Shown in pieces: positions 37,343-48,480 of a stretch of 64,000 nt of DNA. Below the pieces are notes generated by a model. The model did no database searches. It saw nothing but the letters and a program-made list of their open reading frames with translations, and was not told where the DNA came from. How positions within the stretch are numbered: position 1 is the stretch's first letter; every line of letters starts with the position of its first letter. The stretch covers positions 14,421,501-14,485,500 of the forward strand of contig JABWDB010000002.1 in the NCBI GenBank assembly GCA_019614645.1, read 5' to 3'. The position numbers were made by a program, and so were the translations under genes. This DNA comes from Stratiolaelaps scimitus (Eukaryota; Arthropoda; Arachnida; Mesostigmata; Laelapidae).

Positions 37343-39141
37343 TAATAGTATCGTCTATCGTAAGTTTCTCCTTCGGGGAGGAGGATCACGCCAAGTCGCT
37401 GTACTCATCCACATGGACCACTGCTACCTCCGGCGTGGAGAGCAGTGCATCCCATAAAGAGCACCCCGCGCCGCAGGGTCCAGCGGACGGAAACAGCGGA
37501 CATCATGACGATGAGTCGGAGCCGGCCGACGACGATGACCGCGGACGAGAACGAAGCAGAGAAGGACAATTTGATCAGAAGATACAAGACAGAGATGCCA
37601 AGTTACAAGCGGAGATTAGTTGGCGATATTGGCCTGATCATATGAGTGAAGGATGCCTGATCGGACGGATCGATGGATGGGTAGATGGATCGAAGATGAC
37701 CAACGCAACTAGGAAATGAGGCTGCCATCGCTGTTCTGGTGATATGAACACGCTGCGAGCTGTCTAGGAAAGCCATACTCGTCCGGCAGCCACGGTTGAG
37801 GGCTCAGAGGGAGAGCGTCACGCGTACGCATAGATGTGAGCGCCTCCTACACTCCTCCTCGATCGAGGTAACAGTTTGAGCGGCCGGTCGCTCGGTGACG
37901 CCCGGCTCGCGTCGGCGCCGTAGCGGTCGACGCGAAGTTTGCCGGTGACGGCTGTGATCTTCTTCTTATTCTCTGTGGTGGCCGCCTGACTGCCCTTTCC
38001 ATTTCCGTAAGAGCTACGGCAGTCACCACTGGGTACTTATAGGCAGCAGCACCATCAACAACAGCGGCACAGTCACTACTGGGACAAGGTTTTCGGGCTG
38101 ACTCTCAGCCAACATTTAACGTCGACGGCACAGTCACGACTACCGCTACTACTGCTAATACTATCGCCGCCAGGACGATCACCATGTTGATTATAGCCAA
38201 CGGCTGCTCAAGGGTTGCCACAGGGTGCGAGTGCTCTCTCGCTCGTACAGCATCAGTATGAGGTAGCAAGCAACCCGCAGGACGGCAGCCAGATCGAAAC
38301 AGAGCAGATCAACGAAACACAGAGAGGCTAGCCGAGAAACAGATGTATAGTAAGAGAGAATGTGGTCTATTGCGGGCAGCATCATAGGCGATCCTGGCAC
38401 TAGTACCAGTATCTGTTAGTACAGAAGTAACGCAGCCACTGTTCCAACAGCAGCAGCAGCAGCAACAGCAGTAGCCAGTGAGTGGCAGGTTACTGTTGCA
38501 GACAGGTAGCGGATCGTTGCTAGTACAGTGCCGCCACCAGGTGGTTGTCTGCCGGTCGCTATTGTTGCTGCTGCTGCAGCTGCTGCTCTTTTTGGGTGCT
38601 AGATGTTTGTTGATGTTGTCTTGAACACGGCATTGGTCAGTCTCTCTAGTCCTCAGCAGTGTCTGTGTGCCGACGCCAGCCGTCATTGACGACCGACTGC
38701 TGGCAGCCGAACTCGAGACGACCCAGCCGGCGTAAGAATGAACCAATGACAGCGGTGTATTCGAGGTAGTGGTGCCTGCGCTGCACAGCTCATCGAACAG
38801 CGAGTTGTAGTTAACGGGGCTGGGTGAGCATCTTCGACACCAGCCGAGAGTGGGTCTAGGGTCGACAACGAAATGGAGACTAGCTATAGCTGAAGCAGTA
38901 ACAGCAGCAGCACGGGACGATGCAATGAAGACCCTTTGGATACTAGAGCCGTTCTTAACACATGATGTCTACAAACACCGCGCATCACAGCGGCGGGTCT
39001 GCAGAGGGCACAACAGTAAAGAAGGAGAGAGTCTAGTCACAGCCAGAGATCGATAAACAGAGAGATCTCTAGAGCCGGGTGCATCGGTGCCCGAGTGGAA
39101 CAGCATAATGGAGCATTGCACTCGTATGTCGCTGGTATCAA

Positions 39142-39156
39142 CGCGCGCGCGCGCGC
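39142..39156. repeat. (CG)7 tract
   Basis: Alternating CG for 15 bp, next to a pyrimidine tract. Such alternation can adopt Z-DNA. Confidence 0.9.
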
Positions 39157-40659
39157 TCTCTTTCTCCCTCTCTCTGTTAGATTCACGAAAACTAGCCGGC
39201 AGATGCAGAAATTAGTGGCAGTACCGCCGCTACAGCTCAGGCAACCGTGGGCAGCCGAACGCAGCCGTGCCTTACCTACTCTACGTTGCCCAGCTCAGCA
39301 GCTAACACGCTGCGGTCTGTGCACTCTCTCAAGGCGGTGGCAGCATAAGCAGCAACAGCAGCAGCAGCAATCGGCTCGAATGTTGTTACATACGAAAACC
39401 TTAGCAGCAATAACGACGCTGTGGCCGTACGAACAACGATAGCGTGCGTGGATGGTCGTGGCTGGTTTTCGTGCTTGCTTGCTTGTTACTCTTACCAGCT
39501 GACCGACTGTGTGAGCTTGGTTATAATGAGCTTGGTAAATACTATAGATCGGCTGCCAGTCTCGTGCGGATGGTGCCGCCGCCCCAGGCGCCGGTGGCGG
39601 CTTGGGTTGACCACCGCTGTCAACGGTGGCAGATGCTGACTTACTGCTTGACTGGCTGGATGGCCGGGTGGGTCGCTACTCAGTTTATTGCAGTTGCCAA
39701 AGCACTCAGCAGCCAACAACGTCTTCGTCAGTATGTTTCGCCATTGCGCACGGTGGCAAGCCGAGACGGAGCGCGGCCGTCGGGCAAGATCTGTCAAATC
39801 GACGAACAGCCGTAAGCAGTAGTCGATTCGCCGCTCGAGGCACTACCATGCGCTGACAGGCAATTCTGCCAGTTGCAGAATTTTCTCGTCGGCAAGTCGG
39901 TCGTTTGTGCAGTGGGCAGAGTCCCACTGGCGCCGCGCCGGCTGACACCAGCAACGACCCCGCTGGTGACAGCAGCGCAACCAAACCACGGGGGTGCAAG
40001 CTGCTCACGTTTCTAGACCGCCACGAGCGATATGATTACCGCTGGCTAAAACCCTAGCTAACTAATACATACCAGCAACGGATAATCACGACGGCAGCAG
40101 CGGCGACGGCACACGTGGTGCTGCCTAAATGACAGCTATCACTCGAACGTAGTATCTACGTAGGTGATAGCAACAACAACAACAATAGTAACAACAACGG
40201 CGCAATTTTACCGTTACATCTGTCGCCGCTCCAGCGTCACCGTGAGAATCGCCGTGTTTATCGCGGAACGAGCGCTGACTGACGGTAAGCGGCATCATCG
40301 ACACCATCGAGCACCATATCATCCATGCGGCATCGCCACCACGGAGGAGCAGGTCTGGTTCTAGTGGTGGCCAGGATAGCCCACTCACTATACATCTCAT
40401 GGCAGTGTTACTAAGAAAAACGGGTAACGTTACCAGACGGCGAATGTCTTCGTCGACGTTGTCGTCGGCGGAATGAGAAGAAGCGGTCCAGCAGCCGGCC
40501 ACTTGCTCCCCCGCTTTGTGACGACGACCACCACTCCGCTGTGCGTGTACTGACAACGTGAGTGCGTCCCTCCGTTCATCTGTCCGTCAGTGAGTGGTGG
40601 TGGTGCTGTTGTTGTTGCTGCTGCTGCTGCTGCTGCCTGTGAGCGTATGTCCCCTTGAC

Positions 40660-40719
40660 TATATATATATATATATATATCTCATAGAATCTATCTATAT
40701 ATATATATATATCTATGAG
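40660..40719. repeat. Two (TA)n arrays with a hairpin
   Basis: TA arrays at 40660-40680 and about 40695-40712. CTCATAG at 40681-40687 is the reverse complement of 40713-40719, so the second array lies in a stem-loop. It is a smaller version of the (TA)-centred inverted repeats elsewhere in the window. Confidence 0.8.
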
Positions 40720-42620
40720 GAGACTTGTGAAAATCGTTCGTACGCCGTCGTCGACGGCGTTACTCGGTGTGGAGGAGTTGTGAGTATTCGAGGAGGAGCA
40801 TTAGAGCATTAGCAGCGATCGTAGAAGCACCAGCAGCAGCAGTAGTAGCTGCAGCAGGAACGGGAATAACGGCATAGGTGGTGTTGGTGGTGTTGGTGGC
40901 GTCAGTGGGCTGTGTCTGTGCCGGCAACGACGCCAGTGGTAGCAAGAAGGCAGTCAGCATCCACGGCACTCTGTGGAAGGTTAGAACAGTTAAAGACGAC
41001 AGCCCACCGCGGCGGCCCATAGCTGCCTGTTGTGGCTTAGCTACCGTTGCTTTGCTAGCGCTGTTAATCCCACATGCTACTGCAAATAGTAGTAGTCGGC
41101 TGTCACAACAACCATTGCTCGTACAACTGCCGTTACCGCTCACCACTAAGGTTTGGTGGGTGCTATGCGACGCTGTCTGGCCCGCCGACCAGCTAGATAC
41201 TTGGTAGCAAGTTGGATTCGATAAGGCGAATAGGCTCGGAAATTTCGGAACCTGCCTATTCGGCTAGCCGCCTCCGAAACCAGATCGGGATCGTCACCAT
41301 GACGCTGAAGGGGGCGATCGCGAGACGACCACCGGGAGCGGCCTGACCTAGCGTTGTCAGAGCACAGAGCTAAATGCTGTATGTCCGTCTGCGTGGTGCT
41401 CGTCTATGGACAATCTGGCAGCGCGCAACTGCTGCTATTGCGGGCTGGATACAGTTTCTTCCAGCAAGGGTCATCAATACCACTCACTAACTGGCTGTCC
41501 GTCCGCGCGGCCGTTCGTGTATCCACGTCCGATTCCTGATTTATATAATACATGGCACTCACGTGCAGCAAACGACAATCGTAGCAACTGGCTTCCCCTG
41601 TGGTGGCGGAACAACGTGTGCCGGCAGGTAAAAAAGTAGCGTCCCTGCTCACCTCCCTCTGTGCGTGTATGTGTGTGTCATCTGTGCTGTTGAAGACGAC
41701 AAGGGAAGGAACATATATTTATATATTTATCCACGTTCCTATTCTTAGGCAGCGGATAAGTCAGTGTGCTCCGATGGATTGCTGTGTGTCTGGTGTGCGT
41801 GCGTATACGCGACATGCATTTTGATGCGAATATTCGACCTGAGCGTGCTTCTCGCGTAGAGTGGTGTCGCTCCCCAAATGCCGGAGTGCATTAATCGGTG
41901 CATACTGACGCGTGCAACGCAGCTGGCCTCTGCTCGAACGGCGACCGCAATTGTCAACTCTGGTATCGGTGCAGTGCCGGCAAACGTGGAATGAACAATA
42001 TTGACCTTTCGAAGTTCGCTGTGCCTTCTTGAAGCAACGAAGAGGCAGCGTGTGAGAGACCGACTGAGAAAGACAGCCTACCACATGGATAGTTGTGTAT
42101 GTAGCATATATCTCTCATAGACTTCCGGCGTGGATTGTGAATTTTGCTTGGGTGTTGACTGTCACGAACGGTGCGGTATGCTGATCGTTATCGACAAAAA
42201 ATCGTGTAATTGTTCTGCTGGTTCTGCCGCTGTTGTTGCTGAAGCCGCTGACGCTATCTCGAGTTGTCGCGCCGTCGCCATGCTGGAAGCCGCAATTCTC
42301 CGCTCGATGGCCCGATTGATGACTCGAGACCATAGTGCCGTGCTTCGTTAGCCAATAGCCCACTAATCACCTCGTTGCCCCGAACGCAAATGATCATCAA
42401 ATGACGCGACGTGAGAAAAAGCACCGAGGCAGCAGTGACAGCCAGTACAGCCTCAAGCTGCGTAGTCTACAGGAGACGCTTCGGCGGACGCCGACGCTCA
42501 TATTTGCCATACGATACCAACCGTGGACCGTTCTTCAGGAGATCCAACGCCACCATGAGGAAGTCTACCGACAGGTAGTAGAGTATTGTAGCACACGCGA
42601 GTACACATCATGAGGCGATT

Positions 42621-45600
42621 CTCTTCTGTTACCACGATTCTGTGACGGTTACTATACCGCTAGCAGTGCATACAGAGAGGAACAGATGAACAAGCGGTGA
42701 GCCCGCACGGGCGGGCGTTGAGTTGCGACAAGACGGGCGACGGGGCCGTATATGACTACGAGTCGACTGACTCCGAGATAGATATATTATAGGTAGAGAG
42801 ATCTCTTGTGAGTTATGGCTGTGGTATCACTTTAGATCGGCCAAGACAGCTTTTAGCAGTTAGACAGCTTAAGGCAGCCGGGATACAGCAAGCTGACAGG
42901 CAAACCCTGAAGGTATGAATTTGACCGTGTGCTATCTTGATTCGCATCAGTTCCCGTGGATCAGCCGACGGCGCTTCTACGTGATTTGGTTGTATCAATC
43001 GTAGTTATGATACCAATGCTAATACTGGCAGGGATTATGGTGATTGGTAACGCGTATGGTCCAGAAGTCGCGAGCTAGAAACAGCAGTGGGATTGACAAT
43101 GGCACGGAGTGAGAACGCCTGTTGAACAAGGGCGAGTGCCATGTTATGGGACGCATTTCTCTATGAGATCGTTACGAAGCATTTGCTGCTATTGCATTTC
43201 GGCAGCAGTAGGTGACAAATTGCAACCGTACTCATCGAGCACATTCATCCCTCTCGAAAAATAATGCCATGGGAAAATAATAAGTTCTTGTAGTTTGCCT
43301 TCGTCGTGACCCGTTTAGCAACGGAGTAACGCGAACAGCGAAACGTTCTCTGAGCTCTGCGAGAACCATCGTAACACGGAAGCGAATGCCAGCTTGTGTA
43401 TGACAATAAGGTGGCGAAGGTTAGCAATTGCCTCGCCTCTCAAGGCGGAGTTGGCCGTGCAAGTTGAACGGAAGTGAAGTTTGTAGGGATCGTAAGTGAA
43501 GTCTGCAGCTAACACAACGTCACAGTGAGCGAAACAATATTTGGCTTGATTCATCCCAGGAGACAACTGCTCTTGCCTCGTAGCGTTTGAGTAGCCATTG
43601 GAAATCCAAACGGTCTACAGGTATACCGGGAGGGGAAGGTGGGGTGCAATCGACCAGCTCGATATTGGCCACACTCCAAAACATGCGAGGTGCCCATACG
43701 CTAAACAGCGCATACTGTTTTCAATGACTTCGTTATGTGCTAGATTGAACAAAAGGCACAAATCACAAATTTGGAATACGGACCCTCCCCCCTCCGGGTC
43801 TGCCCTTCTCGGGACCACTACTGCCGATTTGCACGCAGAGTGCGGCCCGCAATCCAGGGCGGCGGCGCCGCTTTGCTCGGCTCGTTCTGATCTCATCTTC
43901 TATCCAGAGGAAGTAGCGGAACAGACGGCAGCGGCGATGCCCACTGGCCAGCCCTCATAGTGATTATTTCATTATATCTGTCTATCGTGCGATGTGCACT
44001 GCGTTAGCTGGCGTAGAGTCGAGCTTCAAGCAATCGTAGCAGTACAGTGGCTGTGACGGCAGAGTAGCCACATGGAAGATACATCTTTCGTTGATGATAC
44101 CAGAGCGGGTCTCTCTCTCTCTCTGTGTCTCTCCGGTTGTCCGCCGCGTAGGCCGTTCAAGTGATCCCATTCTCGGCGGCAAGCGGCAACAACGGCGAGC
44201 AAAGCAGCGCCACCGAAAGAGAGCGAAGGAAGAATCGCGACTACGAGGACTGCTGCTACAACCGCCAACACAAAAACCCACACAGATACGCACACCAACG
44301 CCACAATGCTGACCATTCGAATAGGCAAAGCACACATGTCTTGCTCTCTCAGACTGACAGTCGGGGAGGCACAGACGAGGCGGGACGACATTCGGCCGTT
44401 CGTTCTAATCATTCGTATGCATAGTGAGAGTGTATGAATATTTGACAGCATATGCAAACACTCGTGTAGGACTCCCCCACCCCGTCGTCCTCCATAGACA
44501 ACGCTGGCAGAATAAGTAAACTGCAAGATATACTGACTCTCATTTGTTTACCCATACTCTCAAGGCTGCTCGATGCGCCGCTGTTGAACCCATAAATCGT
44601 CGTGTACCAGTTGTTGCTACTACTTATTGTAGTGCTACTATTAAATTGAAAAATCTCAGCCGGGCGGTGCACTCCGGCCCCGCAGCCTGCTGCTGCTGGC
44701 CGCTGCTGAGACGCATATCGATAGATAATATATTGGCTTGTTTGGAAATGAGTGTCCATTTTTGACCTCTCGTCGACGGCGCGCGCGAGCAGTGCTCTAC
44801 CAGGCGAGATTAGTTGAAAGATGAGTTTCTTTACCACACAAGGCAGCAATCTTGCCGAATCATTTGGAACGGTTCGTCTAATTCAAGAACACCGTTGGCC
44901 TTTCGGTTCGATGAACGCCTTTGGTCTAAACAACTTTCTCGAAGTGAGCAGAGAATAACTGCACATTCGTCATATTTCGCTGTATCAGTTCTGAATAGGT
45001 CGCAACTGCCGCGGAAACGTCTATCGAAATTTTCATACGCGTGTGAGGCGCGAGTACTTTGAGACAAGGCACATTCGACAGATGGTTCGCAAAAAAATTT
45101 CACCAGTAAGATTTTAACCTGTTAGTCGCTCCAGGGAAAGACTTGCCGTCGCCGATGACGACATTATTCTCATTCGAGAACTCGAAACTGGACTAGCAAC
45201 CGATATAGAATAAAAAATGTATAAAAAAATAATAAATACAACTCAAAATAACCGGCATAGGTTGGCGCTTTGTATTGTATGTTGCTGGCGGGATACTCGC
45301 GGACCGAGACACGTTGAGCTTCACGAAACAAGGGGAGAACATATCAACTCGGCTCTCTACGGTGCGCGGAACTTGATCAAGTTCAAGAAAAAGTTGTAAA
45401 AAAAAACGTTCATAACGTTCGTCAACAGAACGAAGTGGTATTTCACCAATCTCTCATGCGAGTTCGGCCAACTAAAAATAAGCCATGACCTTGGTTGGGA
45501 ACTCCTTGATCACCCGAAGTAGATTTCCCCGACCTTGCTCCTTCTGACTCCTGCTTGCTCCTATTGATGGCAACGCTATTCTGGTACCAAAAATTCCACG

Positions 45601-45688
45601 CCTTGAATGATGTCGAAAACGAGGTAATTTCGTTTTTTTTTCCTCGAAAAGAGAGGAATTCTATAAATCTCACACAATGAAGCTGACA
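42621..45688. other. Unassigned sequence
   Basis: No gene is established. It contains one arm of a 22-bp dispersed inverted repeat (44742-44763) and a minus-strand low-stop frame at 43150-43896. The latter reads with stops only near 43613, 43313, 43200 and 43160, has mixed residues, and matches no family I recognise. Confidence 0.3.
44742..44763 (-). repeat. Dispersed repeat copy 1 (22 bp exact)
   Basis: These 22 bp are the exact reverse complement of 45924-45945. Similarity continues more weakly for about 15 bp on one side (CCAANCAANCNNATA). The pair may be the ends or copies of an old mobile element. Confidence 0.6.
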
Positions 45689-45703
45689 GAACGCTGAAAC
45701 AAG
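45689..45703 (+). repeat. Left target-site duplication
   Basis: GAACGCTGAAACAAG, identical to 45827-45841 and flanking the poly(A)-tailed insertion between them. Confidence 0.85.
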
Positions 45704-45826
45704 AAAGAAAGATGGAAAGATGTCCCCGACAGATCCTCATAGTAATACCTAAAGGTTAAGAGCTGAGGCCTGTCAAATAGGGAAACAGCTGAGAGTCAGC
45801 TTAGAAAAAAAAAAAAAAAAAAAAAA
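45704..45826 (+). mobile_element. Short retroposed insertion with A22 tail
   Basis: A 101-bp body (45704-45804) ends in 22 consecutive A (45805-45826) and is flanked by perfect 15-bp direct repeats (45689-45703 and 45827-45841). Direct repeats of this size plus a 3' poly(A) are the hallmark of target-primed reverse transcription by LINE machinery. The body carries no AATAAA near its 3' end, which argues against a simple mRNA copy. A GCTGA-GAG-TCAGC stem lies just before the tail (45788-45800). No tRNA, 7SL or 5S similarity is visible, so it is a truncated or novel SINE, or a non-coding RNA retrocopy. The pure tail and exact repeats suggest a young insertion. Confidence 0.85.
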
Positions 45827-45841
45827 GAACGCTGAAACAAG
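45827..45841 (+). repeat. Right target-site duplication
   Basis: An exact copy of 45689-45703, immediately after the poly(A) tail. Confidence 0.85.
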
Positions 45842-45900
45842 GCAGTCGAAAGTAATTGAAGAGATAGGTCGATAATTAAGATTAGGGAAATGATTTTCCC
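45842..45900 (-). pseudogene. Possible LINE RT fingers motif
   Basis: The minus frame at 45860-45877 reads NYRPIS, preceded by PNL and followed by SIT. This resembles the conserved fingers motif P-x-NYRPISL of non-LTR reverse transcriptases. There is no second motif in order and the frame soon runs into the poly(T) of the adjacent insertion. A six-residue match found while scanning for many motifs could be chance. Confidence 0.2.
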
Positions 45901-45923
45901 GCGCACGGTGCAACCTAGACGTT

Positions 45924-45945
45924 AAAAATGGACACTCATTTCCAA
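45924..45945 (+). repeat. Dispersed repeat copy 2 (22 bp exact)
   Basis: The exact reverse complement of 44742-44763, 1.2 kb away, with weaker similarity beyond 45945. Confidence 0.6.
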
Positions 45946-48480
45946 CCAACCTCATACTCATACGTTTGACGCCGGGGCACAGTTTTTGCCCGCGACATTC
46001 AACGTAAAATGTTATCGATTGAGTACATTTGAAACCAAGATGCCGTGAGTAACCTTGGTTCAGACGGACGGAAAGACCGTAGTACGTAAAACCATAGTTG
46101 AGCTCAACAAAATTTAGATAGCTCTCTCGTGCTCTCTCTATCGACCTGTGTGAAACGGGTTCGCCCGCTTAACAGGTATGTGTGTTTGAGATCCTTGACA
46201 GTCAGCCTCTGGGCTACTCGCAAAATTCGAGTTCAAATGCCAACGAGGCGTGGGAAATCTGATAAGCCGCACAAGTCTGGATGTTGTTGTTTATCAAATA
46301 CGATATTATTCATGCCCCTTCACGGCTGTCCCATGTGGATTCGATCAAAACGTAGCTACCTTTTGGCGGCGGTACAACATGTTCAGAATGTTCAGCGCTA
46401 GAATAACGATTCACAGTTTGCAAAGCTCACAGTAGGCGCAATGGAGCTTCACGGTACATATTAAAGGGGAACTGCAACGTCTCAAAGCTCGCTGGCTCTG
46501 TATAATGCCTACAAACATTGATTAGGAAATGCATTACAACAGAAGGTCATACGGCGTGGACAAAGACCTTTAATGAAGTCGTGAATTTGTTCGCTAAACC
46601 AACCTTGAAAAGCAGCGTTTCGCCTTAAAAAACAGAAACACGGAATACCGTCTCCGCATCGTAGCGCGCGGAGCGGGAATACTCTTGTGAACTTATACCT
46701 TCATCTCTATTGCGGGACGCCCGAGAGGCGGCAGTCGGTAGGGGAATCGTGGCGTTGCGTAGGCGGCGCTGTCTGTTCGGGGGTTATTTTATTCTTCCCT
46801 TCATCGCCCGCGTCACTCAACTCTTGCCTGCGCGAGCCACACGAAAATGGATCGTCGCGCGCGGAACGTGAAGGAAAAGTACATCGGTAGGGAGCCAGGA
46901 GACAGCGAGAGCGAGGTAGGCAGAGACATAGGGAGGGATGCGAGCGTCTTCTCCCATCTCCTACAACTTACACTTGTAGGTCTGCTTCGCACGCAGTAGG
47001 CGACGCGTCAGGTGACATCGTGAGTAGATGTAGACAAGGCGGCGTAGGTGAGCCTGGCCTTCCTCGCTCGCAGCGGCCTGTAGGTGAATTTTGCAACATC
47101 GAGGCGCAGCCCATCGTACAACTCTAATGTGAGCGTGTAGGAAGGCGTGCAGAGTTGCTGCGTGGCCAAACTTGAATAGCGGCGGGGAGAGGGGCCGGTA
47201 GGTGGGAGTAAAGCATAGCGTAGGCAGTGCGATCCTTCTATGCTATGTATGTTCTGCGCGTTTACTTTCACCTGCCTAGGCGCCCAGACAAATGCGGAGG
47301 CGCGGCTATTCTAGCCCAACTACGAGACACAGGCTCGTGTAGGAGGCTAACGGAATACGGGAAACGGTGGTTGTGGCTAACAGACCGAACGAGACAGGCA
47401 GGGAGAGGAGACACAGTGCTCAAGCAAGTCGTCGATCCGAATTTGAGCGGTAGCTTCTGCAAGACGCATTACTTAAACACCTTGTTTTCGTTGTGTCAGT
47501 ACCCACTACGTCTCGGATACAGTAGCCGCGGCAAAAAAACACCAACCTCCCTAGCTTTGAAAGGTTACAATTTGTTGGACTGTATCGTTATAAAGGTTAC
47601 TGCCACAGAACTCAGGAGGCTGTCATGGAACTTTCAGGTTAATTTTCCGTCCGTTGGACTACCACGATGACGGGATGACTAGCCCGATGATTTTTCCAGG
47701 ACGGAGTTCGGTAGAAGTCGATAATCGAATCCAATGCTAGCTGCAAGCAATTAAGGATTTAAGCTACAAATTGCCTTAAAACGGTAGTTAGTGCTTTCCT
47801 GTAATCAAAAGTACCGACACCTCCTTTGCGAGGATCACAGGCGCTCAATTCCAATCGAAGCGTTGGCACCATATTGAACAATACTGAAAATACGAGGCCC
47901 TTATAGTGTTAACGCCCGCATAGCGAATTCGTAACAAAGCTAGCATAGAATACGAACAAAGATACAAGCAAACGCATCCCGAGTATTTGATCGTCAAAGC
48001 CGATCAGACGACACGATTTTCCCATTTGGACGCTGACCGCAGAAAACTCTTGAAATATAGGTATCACTACGAGCACATGTCGGAGACACCTTTGCTTTAT
48101 TTTAAACCTTGTCGTAGCTGGCAGAGCTTACTCCCCTGTCGAGCAATTCAAGACATTCACCACTAGACGATCTACGGAACATTAAAAGTGTGCAATACAA
48201 ATTAGTCAGCAATATCTGCGAGAACACATCTGGTGAATATACCACTGGTTCGTCAAAGTTCCACCCACACGGATGACCTCTGTTGTTATGAATTTGTAAT
48301 ATAGTCAAAATCTCTTTGTGCTCTCGCCAACTAGCTAAGCTGCTTGGTTGGTTATCTAGTCTGCCAGGCCAGTGATTTACCATCGCAGTGGAGCTGATCT
48401 AAGCTGTCGTATTGAATGTACAGGTATGTGTGTGTGTGTGTGTGTGTGTGTGCCCGTCCTTCAAGCCTGCTCTGTATGCT
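45946..48480. other. Unassigned sequence
   Basis: No gene is recognised. A (GT)n array lies at 48426-48452. A loosely tRNA-like patch near 46160-46235 was considered and rejected. Confidence 0.35.
48426..48452. repeat. (GT)13 microsatellite
   Basis: A perfect TG array of about 27 bp. Confidence 0.95.

Larger units (their letters stand above)
37400..42620. other. GC- and triplet-rich zone
   Basis: About 5 kb with many imperfect CAG/CTG/CAA/GCC repeats, for example near 38445-38475, 39350-39370, 40605-40637 and 40840-40860. Dozens of open frames of 60-145 codons overlap on both strands and none stands out. A frame at 42359-42613 has a mixed, non-repetitive composition, but the other plus-strand register is equally open there. 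(CG)7 lies at 39142-39156 and a (TA)n hairpin at 40660-40719. This may be a promoter/UTR-rich part of a gene; there is no direct evidence for it. Confidence 0.4.

Noticed and set aside
46160..46235. tRNA-like patch with GAGTTCAAATGCC
   Set aside because: The B box is imperfect, no A box is convincing and no tail is present.
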